DNA of 64,000 bases, from positions 173,832-237,831 of the forward strand of contig MU128916.1 of NCBI GenBank assembly GCA_014904985.1, written 5' to 3'. The notes under the pieces were generated by a model. That model saw only the letters and a list, made by a program, of their open reading frames with translations, ran no database searches and was not told where the DNA came from. The position numbers were made by a program, and so were the translations under genes. Shown here in pieces: positions 43,467 through 54,719 of this stretch. Numbering within the stretch: position 1 is the stretch's first letter; each line of letters opens with the position of its first letter. The DNA comes from Hydnum rufescens UP504 (lineage: Eukaryota > Basidiomycota > Agaricomycetes > Cantharellales > Hydnaceae).

Positions 43467-45322
43467 CCCATCAAATGACGAAAAAAAAGGCTCTCCACTT
43501 CGAGCAACAAATCGCCGTCTTGATTTCATTACCGATCGTTATCACCACACACTCTTTCCCGTTGGTCTTTTCCACTCTGTCACACCATCACGACGCTGAC
43601 CTATGTCGATCTGCTCCTGCTGTTATATGTGCTTCGCATCACCCTGTTCTCGCGTATAGAATTCCCGCCATATGTTCATATCTTCTTGTTTTCAGTAGCT
43701 TGATGCTCGCTTTGCTAAATCTTTATCCTTGGGAGCCCGTTCAAGGACATATGCCCTGCCCGTCAGTTCGGACCCCCTCCGCTGCCGGCAGTTTCACCTG
43801 TAACTCTTTATGTATAGGCAGTGTTAGGGGCACCTAAAAACTACAAACATACATCATTGAGTGGTGGCTTGCACGTTACGTTACGGTCAATGGGTCCACC
43901 ACAAGCCTGCCTAGCTTGTACTATATCAAACATTCCTCTCTTTGACTTCGGGCCCGCACTTCTATGGTCGTCCGTCCATATCTTCGCGTCTTGCCCACGT
44001 GAAGCACACTCATGGTGTCTTCTGCTCGGGACTGATTAGATATTGGCGTTGAGATTGGCTCCAAAGAGGCCTGACAACTCGTCTTTTCTTCCCCGTGAGG
44101 TGAAATATGAACAGGTGGACGTCCTTGAGGAAATGCCGCACATCCGATTTGTATGAGAGCAGGCGTCCGCTGCAACAGAGCGAATGTTCTCCATACCCAC
44201 AAAGGGGAGGGTCCCCCGCGACCGCCTTCCATTAGGCGCGATTATAAAGGGGGGATACTGGCAAGTCTGTTCTATTCTCAAGCTCGCGCTCGGGGTGTGT
44301 CGGCACCGCTTCAAGGGTGACAAGTACTGCTACGTATATGAGCGGTTGCTAGTGAGTTAATGTGTGGCTTATGGCTGGCGTGAGGATGTGCGTTCCACCT
44401 TATCTCAACTGTCTCAACATGAATTCTGGCAGGACCGAACGTACAGGACCTACTCGCGGTGTGGATAATTGGCAGCCTGGGTGCGAGTGCAATCGTGCCC
44501 GCCACCCTGGCATTCAGACAACTCGATCAGCCTAAAATCAAGAAATAGCTTCGGTGGGGTTGTGGTGCCAAGTTATCTCGAGAGGTCTGAGGGCTTCCTT
44601 CGTGTGAGAGAGGGACGGTGTGGATAGGTAGATATATATTGGTGCCTGGAATGCTGGCCCCTTCTTGCTGTCATGGCTTCAACGAGGACGAGGATTAAAT
44701 GTCACCGAGAATGAATTCCATTGAGTGTGTTGTGTATAATTTCATTTCTTCTTCAAAGTGCAACACCACGCGGGGCTGCTTTGAGATGCGTCGGCATTGA
44801 TATAGTAGTTTCCCCTGCGATAGTGTTTTGTTTTGTTCAAGATAGAAGTGAGGTACAAAAGATATTGATACCATACAGCACCTTCGTTCTCCCTGTAATA
44901 CACATCGATGCCTGCTTTCTGTTCAATGTGCAGCTTCCGTGTCCAGGCTTGTTTCTACAACCAGTTGACGGGGATAGTATTGCTCACCAGGGAGACATAT
45001 AGATACCAACACCGGGCAAGATGAGATACTTTTGAAGCAGGGTGCGTTGGTGGCTTCATTATTCATTGCAGATGGAGGCTGCTATATGGGCATCTCGGGG
45101 TATATCATACACGGGGCCAAAGGGGACCAGTGAGGTCTAAACGTGAAAACATTACTAGACCATTGTATTGTTGGCAAAATGAGGTGGTTGTTGAAAGCCT
45201 CCGGGCGTGGAGTCCATACGGCGAGGGGAAAAGAGAAAGAATAGAACGACTCTTCAACGGAATGTGGCTTGGAGCAATCGGCCGGTCCACGCGATCTTGA
45301 GGGGACGAAGGAGGAAGAATTG
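43467..45322. other. Intergenic with one possible microprotein; otherwise no gene
   Basis: Opposing open frames around 43821-44320 show no motifs. A GATTATAAAG block (near 44240) could serve as a TATA box for the short gene at 44371. The stretch 44560-45322 holds nothing I recognise. Confidence 0.4.
44371..44548 (+). CDS. Candidate 41-residue membrane microprotein
   Basis: A 3' exon (44433-44548) encodes GPNVQDLLAVWIIGSLGASA, then IVPATLAFRQLDQPKIKK and a TAG: one clear transmembrane helix with a basic end, like the tiny subunits of mitochondrial respiratory or translocase complexes. Joining it in frame to ATGGCTG (44371-44377) gives MAGPNVQDLL. That join needs a GC-AG intron (donor GCGTGA); the GT donor two bases later puts the exon out of frame. 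GC-AG introns occur in another gene here, so it is possible. No named homologue is recognised. Confidence 0.3.
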
Positions 45323-46508
45323 TCAAACAAAAATGTACGAGGGGTCCTCTGGGAAATGGGATACGCATGGAAGGTCTGGAGCGGGCTCGGCGGGCTGCAG
45401 CTGATGGCGGGGATGGTCCAAATCGCCGAAGACAATGATGTCCATCGAGACATCTATTATGAGGGATTCGATGACGGGTACGTAATGATTCGGATCCAGT
45501 GATCGAGGCCCTTGGGCAAGCGAGTTTACCATCCGGTATACACTGAAAAGGTGATTAGGGATGGCAAAAAACCAGAAAGAGGACTGGACTAACGATTCGA
45601 TAGATTCCGGGAGCTCGGGGACGCATGACTGCCATTTTAGGGCAGCACATTCGTAAAATTCATTCAATCTTGTATTAAGAGTACGTAGCTCAGCGCTCAG
45701 ATCGAGAAGACTATCCTTCAACGCCGACTCCTCCTGTCGGCCATGTGTTAGACCCAATGCCACCGTAATAGAGGTAATGGGAGACATGCACCTCAGATAA
45801 TGTTCTTAGAATTAGTATCGTATCTTGGAGTCTTTGGGTGGATTTGTGGACCTCAAGGAAAGAGTCAAGCCACGCGCCCCTAAGGGTCTCTTCCCTCGAA
45901 TAGATCTCTGCCTGGAAGGCAATGTCTTCCGTGTCTTCGCGCTGCACGCTAGGCCATGCCTCCCGTCTCACCACATACATCACATTCGTCATGACAAAGG
46001 GAACATGCATGCCACGCAAACCCAGGGCGTTCGTTGTTTCTGGCCCACTAGATGCGAATACGGAAGACGAGCGAATCATAGGCGAGGACCAGCCGCGGTC
46101 GAATGACGATAGATACGAGGGCGGGTGTATCGTTAGTGATGTTCCAGGTTCGGCGGCCGACGAATGTGCGTGCGAGTATGGTACAGCTTCAGGGATAAGG
46201 GATGACTTGAGGTCCCGAGAGCAGGCGGTGGGAGACTCGGTGCCTAGGCTCTTTGACACTGGTGAAAGAGGAACGCATGCAAATACCGAAGGGTTAAGCA
46301 GTGAGGACGATTTTGCACTTGGAGATATAGGCTGCCAGATTGGGGAGTGCATGGGTTTTCTCGAGCTTGTAGATAGAGAGTGTTGGAGTACCAATGCAGG
46401 GGGTCGTCTGAGAGGCATTCCGGCTGTTTGTTTGTGCCGTCGGGGGCGCCCCCTAATGCACCTTTTAAAACAAGGGGACTCGAAGGGCGGCCATGAGGAC
46501 CAATCCAC
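45323..46508 (-). CDS. Unrecognised protein with helical C-terminal half
   Basis: Two frames join through a GT-AG intron at about 45730-45790: the upstream exon has a Ser/Pro-rich part, then MHVPFVMTNVMYVVRREAWP and STQRLQDTILILRTLSE; the downstream exon begins EESALKDSLLDLSAELRTLN and continues TRLNEFYECAALKWQSCVPE, SSFWFFAIPNHLFSVYRMVN, ending PEDPSYIFV. The second half is predicted helical, perhaps coiled coil. The first codon at 46508 is a GTG, so the true start is further inside or in an upstream exon. No family was recognised. Confidence 0.5.
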
Positions 46509-46714
46509 GCAGATCTATAGCTACGGATCACGAAGATGACAATCACCGCCCATTGCTATAGCATCACAGAAAGGCGAAACGCAACGGCTTGCCACCCGGA
46601 GGTAGCCGGGGGGGCCACAATAACAATAGAAATAGCAACTGCCTTCGGCGGCTGATACAAATGCGGGGCTGGGGCATACAATCGAAACAAGGTACGATAA
46701 AGGAGAACATGACA

Positions 46715-48309
46715 CTACCGCACCGGGGCTTGAGAGGGCAGTGCTCCAGCCAGCCTCATGCCCTCATGAACAGCTACAGCCTCCTCCACCTTCACAAACA
46801 AAAGTGAGCCCATGAACGTTAGGACCAACGAACCAGGCAGGCGGCTTACCCATGGCAATCGGAAAAAGTCGCTCCTTCGCATCAGCTCATCCGGCACCCC
46901 ACGATCTGTTCCTAAAATCGTTTCAAGATCCCTCGACTGGGAAGGCCATCCAAGTTTTGATGAACTGCTGCGGATCTTTCGCAAATGAGCTGAAGAATTG
47001 TTGTTTCAAACGAGCATTACGGATCGCTTGAACATGTTGGCTGATCTACAGAATATTGGCGGGGTCCTTAGTAACATATCGAGAGAGAACGAGTGCAGGC
47101 TAACTTCTTCGTCCAAAGCGGTCACTTTGCTATGGGTGGAAGGTACAAGACGTGTCAGCACATCGGACATTTTAGCCTTCAGGGCCGTATCGTCCACATC
47201 CACTTGAATATCCCATGCGGTTGTCTTTTGATGTTCTCCAGGTTCCACACGAATGGTATGATAGATAGCGACTGGTTCGGGTGGGATCAAGTAGCGTTCC
47301 ACAAGTTCCGAGACGTTTTGGAACAATATGGTCTCACTAGGGAACACCTGCGCAACCACCTCAGGTCCAGATACCTGCTGGAACAAGGGAAAGAGACGCA
47401 CTGTTCGAAGGTTTTCATCTGCTCTAACGACTCGTCGATCATTTTTGTCTTGAAGACCATGTTGCTTGATGTAGCTCCACATTGCAGTAATGGCTTCCAT
47501 TTGTGAAGCCTGTTTGATTCCTAAGATCCCCCCAAGCGGGTTTGCGACGCCGAATCTTGATGGCGCATGATCCATGTGGAGAAGAATTCGGACCCTAAGA
47601 GAAACATCCCCACGACGGCGAATAGAGAACCCATTTTCCGCGGGCAGGGCTGGATTTTTATGCCACTAGAAATAGTGTTACGAAAGTTAGGGGATATAAT
47701 ACACCCCTCACCTCCACAATGACGTCTTCAGGATACAGGCGGGAATCCCGGTCCATGTCAACGATTATGCCCTTGATAAAAGATGAGAACTTTCTAGGGG
47801 GAGGGGCCGGGAGTGACGATGACGGGGAGTGTGTCGGTTGGGAAGTATCCTGAGGAACGGGACGTAGTAAGAGAATGAGCAATAGCGGCACTGATGAGGC
47901 GTACATCTTCAAGCAATTTTCCCTCTATTTTCAGCTCCCACGAAGGAATCCCACGGCCCGAATCAAAATCAACAGTTGGCGTCTCGCCGCTTTCTGTCAC
48001 CTGCCAGGGCTGATTTTGCGCAGTGTGTGTGACAAATACCCGCAAAGTCTTCCGTCTCTGCTACATCGTCTGAATTTGACACAAACTTGGGCCTAGAACC
48101 AGCGCACATACCTGGAGAATCTTAGTAGAGGTGTCCTGGAGTTCGAGAACTTTTCGTGCCATAGTCCAGTCGAGTTTTCGCTCCGATTCGCGCAGATCAT
48201 TGTATAGAGAGGCTTCTGGGGCTATGGCACCTATTTCCGGAGGTAAACTCAAGTCGGTGACATTTGGGGTGCGTTGGGCCTGGAAGTGAGGGGATTTTGA
48301 TGTGAACAT
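46715..48309 (-). CDS. SNF12: SWI/SNF complex subunit SNF12 / SMARCD (SWIB domain)
   Basis: Starts MFTSKSPHFQAQRTPNVTDL; early helices read SERKLDWTMARKVLELQDTS, then a beta-rich core (LRVFVTHTAQNQPWQ; SWELKIEGKLLEDV; SFIKGIIVDMDRDSRLYP). The SWIB domain is GGILGIKQASQMEAITAMWS, YIKQHGLQDKNDRRVVRADE. Further on: YHTIRVEPGEHQKTTAWDIQ, EISQHVQAIRNARLKQQFFS, SFAKDPQQFIKTWMAFQSRD and a C-terminal exon EEAVAVHEGMRLAGALPSQ. SMARCD/Snf12/Rsc6 subunits anchor SWI/SNF-type chromatin remodellers and contact activators. One extra base in a CCC run (near 46940) breaks the frame between TWMAF and QSRDLETIL. Length (~430 aa) is normal for the family, though an additional upstream exon is possible. Confidence 0.9.
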
Positions 48310-48640
48310 ATTGAGGAGTAGCTAGTTGTATAAGGCGTGACTGGGAGAATGTTGAGGGCGTCAGCTGCGAGATCGACTTGAAGTATGGGGCAAGGGGCAA
48401 TTTGGTGTTGAGTGCACTGAATTGACAGCACTCATGCCACATCGGGTTGAGCCGTACGCCATTGTGGCAACTTGGTTGTGGTTCAAGTTTGTGAACGCAC
48501 CTCCAGAGCCGTGGGTTGCTGCACGTTAGCTTTCCGTTCAGTCGCGGCTGTCGCGTCATCCAGGTGATTCACGGGGGCTACTAGCCTTCTGTCCATTTCG
48601 CAAAGTGCCAATCTGCTCCCGCGGTCTTCGATCGTAAAAG

Positions 48641-51600
48641 ATGGCTCACCCAGGGACGAACGCTACAATCTTTGCGAATATTAAAGGATCCTTGCGAGAG
48701 GGGAGTATTTCCTCCTTTCTGGCGAATTGTGAGCAAATTACTCTATATGTTAGTAATAGTGCAGCGTACTACGCGGCTGCCAAACCAGAATTAGTGGAAA
48801 TGCTGGAGGTGAAGAGCACGTGGATCTGGCCGCCTCTTATACGGAGGGTTAATCTCATATGATATTATGTCTAGGTTGGAATTGATCGACTCAAATTCTG
48901 GTCTGTAATGGCCATACCTCCTCCTGCTTTCAAGGAGATGCAGACCGGTTTCATGGCATTTGCGTCCACACTGCACGCCTTTATCAAAGAGTTTAATGAG
49001 TCGCCCGACTTGCAGGGTGTGTTCCCTCTAGTCCCTCGTCTTTTGAAGTACCTTGACACCAGAGCACGATGTCTAGTCCGTCTCAATCGGTGCTTTGACT
49101 GGCTACGTTCGAGAACTTCATCCGTGCCCTCCGAGTTGCCGTTGGCTCCGCCTCCCAAAACTCTCACTGCAGTCCCCATACGGAGTCCTGTCATCAACCT
49201 CCCATGACTCCGCTGAATGTATCTGGACCTAAGGAGATAATTAGGACTGATCTGCCCCCTTTGGAATCAATGATACCAGCTCGGCAAGACCCAAGGACCC
49301 CTTCAGTGCACGTGTTTTCCCTTCCGCCCGAGGGACCTCCGAGAGAGTTAGCCCGTGGTATACATCAGTCGGAGAATCACCTTCCAGGTGAGAAGTAATG
49401 GGGATCTGCCTGCGATGGCACCTCTCGCCTCTGACCCTGTGCCTCCAACTGTCCCTGCAAAATAAGTTGTCGACAATAAGTGCGCCAGTGAAGTTTCTTC
49501 AGAACGAGGTCGCCCCTGCACCCGTCGTGCCTCTCAAGCGCAGCTTCTCTACCATGCTGTCCTGGGAAGACTGGGCAGCGCTTGATGAAGATGATGGAGA
49601 TGCAGCTGTCTGCTCTTAGTGCAAGGATACCGAGCCTTCCACTTACTGTACGTCCGTCTCCCTCAAATGCCGTATCCGAATCACCCCCCGAAGGCCAGTC
49701 CATTATCCCTGGAGTTTCGAAGTGCATTGAGTCTCGGTAACACCCCACCCGCGTTCACCCTGGACCTCCAACGAACCTCACCCTCAACGCTTCGACAAGA
49801 GAATGAAGGTGATGACCCCGTAATTACGGCGCACGATGCCGACGTCCTTCCAGAATCTGTATCAGTCAAACTGGAAGGAGATGCGTCCCGGACGGAGGCC
49901 ACGAACCTTTCACTTATTGCCGAAAGACCAAGAAGTAGCAGTGAGAGTGCTCTAGCCCAGGTGCGGTTTTGAAATCCTGGTCCATCGGGGACCCTGTGGT
50001 CGCTTATGCGGGTCTCGATGACTAGACGCAACACCTTTCGGGAAACGCAAGATCTTACACCCCGGATATATTACAGAGTCCAGCTGGTGCCCCTCTGGCT
50101 TCGACATCTTCATTGGAGAATTCCACCCCTCAACGATCTGCTCTTCCTCCGACTCCCGATTCAACAAATGTCCCAGGCGCGCCTATCAGCATTATGACCT
50201 CAACAATTCTGACATCACATAGGAACCTGAACTCGACAACTACGCTGAGTGGCAGCGTCAAAGAAAATGATGGGACTAGTACCCTCCCTCAAGCTTTCCC
50301 CGCAGCTCCATCCGTAGATAGTCAGGGTATAGACCATCAACAGACCGAGTCAATTCCGGAAGGCACGCATTATCAATGTTTGGGGTGGCGTTCGCTTACA
50401 TTCCTATTCTCTACTCTCAGAAACCAACGCCGAAGTTCGTCCGTTATGTGACCCATCATCAAGCAGTCTCCCCCCGAGACAAGCGAAATGATGGAAATTC
50501 CACGAAGCCTTCCCCCGACACCTTTGGCGGGACTTCATTGCCTATTGTGATGGAGAACAGAGGGACTCCCCCTCTGACTTCACCCTCATCCTCTCAACAC
50601 GATGCGGCGGACCGCCAAACCTCGATTGCTCCTCTTCGACGTCCACCACCAAGCCATGAGACCATCCCTGTTCCTCTCCAAAGCCCCAGAGCTAGAGCTG
50701 AACCCCAACCTCTCGATGACGATCCCTTAGCGTCTGAACATGGAGAGGGTGTAAAGAATGGAAACACCCAATCTTATAGTCAGAGATGTAGCGCCGAGCC
50801 TCTCTCGGGAAGCGACCCCCGGGAGGCGGTCGCTGTAGCGAATGCATGTCAGAACGATATCATCTTGTCCACAGAATCCACCGAGAAAGTGGGAACCCCA
50901 GTTGGAGCTCTGCCGTGGCTTGACGAGAATGCTATGGAGGTTGACGAAGATTCACTTGATCCTAGAGCTAGTCATAATCTGTCCCAGCCCCCAGGATTGC
51001 ATCCCCCACCTCGCAGGTCGATGCTGAAGAGATCCAGGCAGGCACGCCCAAACCTATCCAAGCGGCACTTAAACCACTTTCAGACGATAATGGAGACCAC
51101 AGCCAATCAGCTAAACCATTAGTTATCCCTACCTCGTTTTCAATCTCCCCTTCAATTGTATCTGCCAGGGACCCTCCGGTTCAGCCACCCGAACCTGTTT
51201 CTACATTATCACCGCCACCGCTGCACTCTCAGAACGGACTCCCACAGCTTCCTTTCGCTGAAGAAAATTCTTTGAGGCTAGATTTGGATCCCGTTCCTCG
51301 TGATGTTTTAGCCATTAAGAGAATGGAGGCTGTGTCACTTCCTGTGGACACCTCAACGAGTGGAGAACAGACCATATCGACTTCGGATGGTGCAGCGTCC
51401 AAACCCGAGGACCATGTACTTATCTCCACGACACCGGAAGCATCCATAGTAGCTTATTCTTCGTAGTGTCGTAAACAGGTCCCATTTCTGACGCAGCGTT
51501 GCTTTTCCTGAATTCAAGGTTTTTGCCCACAATGCACCCGACATCCTTCGGGGCTCACCGGACATACCCATCGCCTCGGCCGATAGGCAGGATCCACCGA

Positions 51601-53316
51601 GGACAACCTCTGGCCTAGGACCCTCTGTGGAGTTCACGGTACGGCTTGCATTTTCCAAATCATGACCCGCATCACGTGATTGACATTCCCGTCATGGCAT
51701 CGCGCAAGGTGCCTGGTGAGAGCTCCCAAGACAACGTACGTGATAGTTTCGCGCTGCCCGAAGTCTAGTAATTCTTAATGCCCTGTCATTGTACTGTTAC
51801 AGCACCCGTCCTCGGAGAAAATGATCCGCTTCGATCTCGCATCAACCCCAGAAGACCATAACTATGTCGAAGCACTACGCAAGATTTTTGTTCCACTGAT
51901 TGTCAACCTTCATGCAGTATCAGATCCATATCACAATCCTGATGTTATGGCGGCTGGCGTCACCGATAACGACGTGGTTGCTTTAGCCAAGATGGGGGCC
52001 TCGGTCGTTGCCGAGCTGGAAGCCTCTAATTTCGTCGATGCTACTGGACAGCTGGACGCGTCTGCATCCTCTCTCATTCGCCATGGTGCTTCGGCAGGGC
52101 CTCCAGTCTTATCCGCAAACACGCCTTCTTCTGAGCATGATGTCGAAGTAGCTCTCACAACAGAACCAATTAGTCCAGATTCTGGTCTTCCATTCCATGC
52201 GAATCGGGCTGGGGGAGACGTCGAGGACATGGACATAGATGCTTCCTCTGACGTGTCCGTGTCCCTCCCCGGGAAGAATATCCCAGAGGGAGATTCGGTG
52301 CTCATTTCAGGACGAGCCCAGCTTGCCGCATCGGGAGATCCCCACAATGATAATCTAAAGATACTCCCTCCGCGTGCCACGGTCACATCTGGCAGTTCAT
52401 CATCATCTCTGACGCGGCAATCGCGCCCCCTTCGTATCGAGATCCCGCCTTCTGGACCATTTGGCATTTCCCTCTTTTCGTCGGAGTCTTCAATGTCTCG
52501 CCCCAACACCTTGTCAACGCCCACTCCAACCGTTGTGGGAGGTCTGGACGGGACATCCGGGGGAAATATACATGGAGCTGGCGCTCCGAAGCTTGTCTCT
52601 CCTGGCCCGGCTTCGTCTATGCTGGATCGGCCTCCCCCACAAGTGCGCGAATTATGCTTCATTCGGGGTCAATCTGGCCTTTTTACGACTGAAACCAAGT
52701 TTGATCTCTCTGATGATGATCTAGCTGGGATTCAGCGCTGGATGAATCGACATGTTAATTTTGAGTGCGACTCATTCTTCCGGTAGCAAATAGGGTGGCA
52801 CTCTGATGATGGATCCTTTCCTCCTTTTAGTCCAAAGGATCTGCATCTTTGCGTTCATCTCCATTGTTCAACGCGCGCGCGTTCGATGGTATGGCGGAAG
52901 CACCTGCAACTGTGGCGAAGCTGGACGATCAATGGCCCTCCTCTGGCGATCACTTGTTTGCCGTCTACACAGCCGAAAGCTTCCCCGATGGAATCACCTC
53001 TATATGCCACTAGCACCTCCTCTGCTCGTAAGTTGATCTCCCAAGCTTTTCTTTAGGGGCTGTCTCGACTGAAGGAATATTATCTCCTGTACCATAGAAC
53101 GCGCGGACTTCTCCTGTGTGCTTTTCCCCGCTTGCTCGAGTTGGTATGAACTCTCTGCGGATCGTTCAGGTTGTAGATTGTTCTGAGCTCGTATTTGTCC
53201 TGCGACTGGAGCAACCGATTCACGAAATGGAAGCACTGGCTAAGCTTGAGCACGAAGAAGCCCGATGGAACACCCGCATTGCTACCTCCTTGGCTGTTCC
53301 ATTAGGGACGATATAA
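48641..53316 (+). CDS. Large, mostly disordered protein of unknown function
   Basis: The N-terminus is helical: MAHPGTNATIFANIKGSLRE, SSFLANCEQITLYVSNSAAY, then (after an intron) GIDRLKFWSVMAIPPPAFKE and LRFFDWL-type helices (LVRLNRCFDWLRSRT). The middle (49.2-51.6 kb) is Ser/Pro/Thr-rich in several frames joined by short introns. At 51.6-51.8 kb frames link through GT-AG introns into EKMIRFDLASTPEDHNYVEA, LRKIFVPLIVNLHAVSDPYH. The C-terminal part has ordered segments RELCFIRGQSGLFTTETKFD, LAGIQRWMNRHVNFECDSFF and NGPPLAITCLPSTQPK, then possibly FVLRLEQPIHEMEALAKLEH. I do not recognise it. The end is uncertain: a stop at 53055 or the frame to 53316. It could be two genes. Confidence 0.5.
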
Positions 53317-54719
53317 TACTTTTGCGTTGAAGTTTGGACCTTCCAAATCGTCTACCCGGTGCGTCCACTTTTTTTTTTTTTTTTGTTGCAGAACTGGACA
53401 TCATTTCCTTACCACTCGCACTTCCACGGATGATGTTTACAATTATCTTTTTTTGAATCATGCAGATATACACTACACTACCTTGGGATCTTTCCTTCCT
53501 ACGATTTGGGTCCATTGAAAATGATCGTAAAGAAGTGCTGGATGGAGACCATACCGACACACATACCTACGGCCGAGCGATTACATACTAGGGACTAGGG
53601 ACGTGAGCTCCCTCACCCCCCCTCTTTATTATCGCAATTAGAGCCAAATCTTGGAGCAGCATGCGGCCCACGCGTTTTTCTTTCTTTCCTTGCGTCATAA
53701 TATATAATACTCGCCGATCTCGTCGATCGCGGCGATGACATCTAAATATAATAATTATACAGTAATTCTCTCCACCCTGATAATCCAATAATCGTCTATA
53801 ACCAATTCTCTCTCTTTTTTTCCCTACAAGTCCAGATTCGGAAGTAGCGCTATAGGCTAAAAGTTCACCAGCCGTAGCTTTTTCCGACCCATCTTGGCAT
53901 CTTGGCCCACTCTTACCCTTTCCGGGCGGCACCCGCTCGCCTCGCGATCGCATGTCAGATACATACATTTTCTTCTTCAAATAGAATGTGACATCATGCG
54001 GTGTAAATTACATTCAGTTCTATTACAGCTATTATAGCGGAGGCAGAAGACCCTGACAAGTTCAAAAAGGGTCAAAATTGCGTTGAGGGCGAGGAATGAC
54101 GTATAACGCATTGTATACATTACATCACATAGTATTCTAAGTAATAGTACATGAGGTAGGGGACAAGCGGAAGGGATACAGGGGTGTCAGAAGAAGACTC
54201 AAAAGTTGTTATGGGGAGAACACAGGCTACTTCAGTATTTGCTATCCTGCATCAGGAAGGGTCGGGGGCGTGAGGGGGGACTCGAGAAAATGTGCATGGA
54301 AGAGGGAAGGAACAGAGGATACACTACTGCATCGCCTTCTTTTCTGAGAAGAAACGAAAATTATGGGGAAAAGGAAGAAATCCCCGGTAGAGGGGGTGTG
54401 CAAAGACGGACATGGATACTGGGTCGACTGGTACGGATACACGGATGCGTGTAAAAGAAATCTGAGGCTCACATACGCAAAACAGTGGGACGAAATATAG
54501 AGCGAAGTCACAAAAAAACACACAACGCAAAATGTCTGGGATTTGGCGTATTTTGGGATAGCGGGTAGCGAGAGGAAGAAGGCTTCAGGAGCTAGGGTAT
54601 CCGATTTTTGGACGATTAGGCGCGTCAAGCGTGGATATAGGGTGAGAACCACATCGATTAAATGGAACGAAAGAGTCTCGATCCATGGGACCATATATGG
54701 GCAAGTGCCCTTGTTGATT
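53317..54719. other. Intergenic; no gene recognised
   Basis: Contains a 16-17-T run at about 53371, a purine-rich block and the likely 3' ends of the flanking genes. Open frames here (for example 54206-54454) have unbiased composition and no motifs. Confidence 0.4.
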
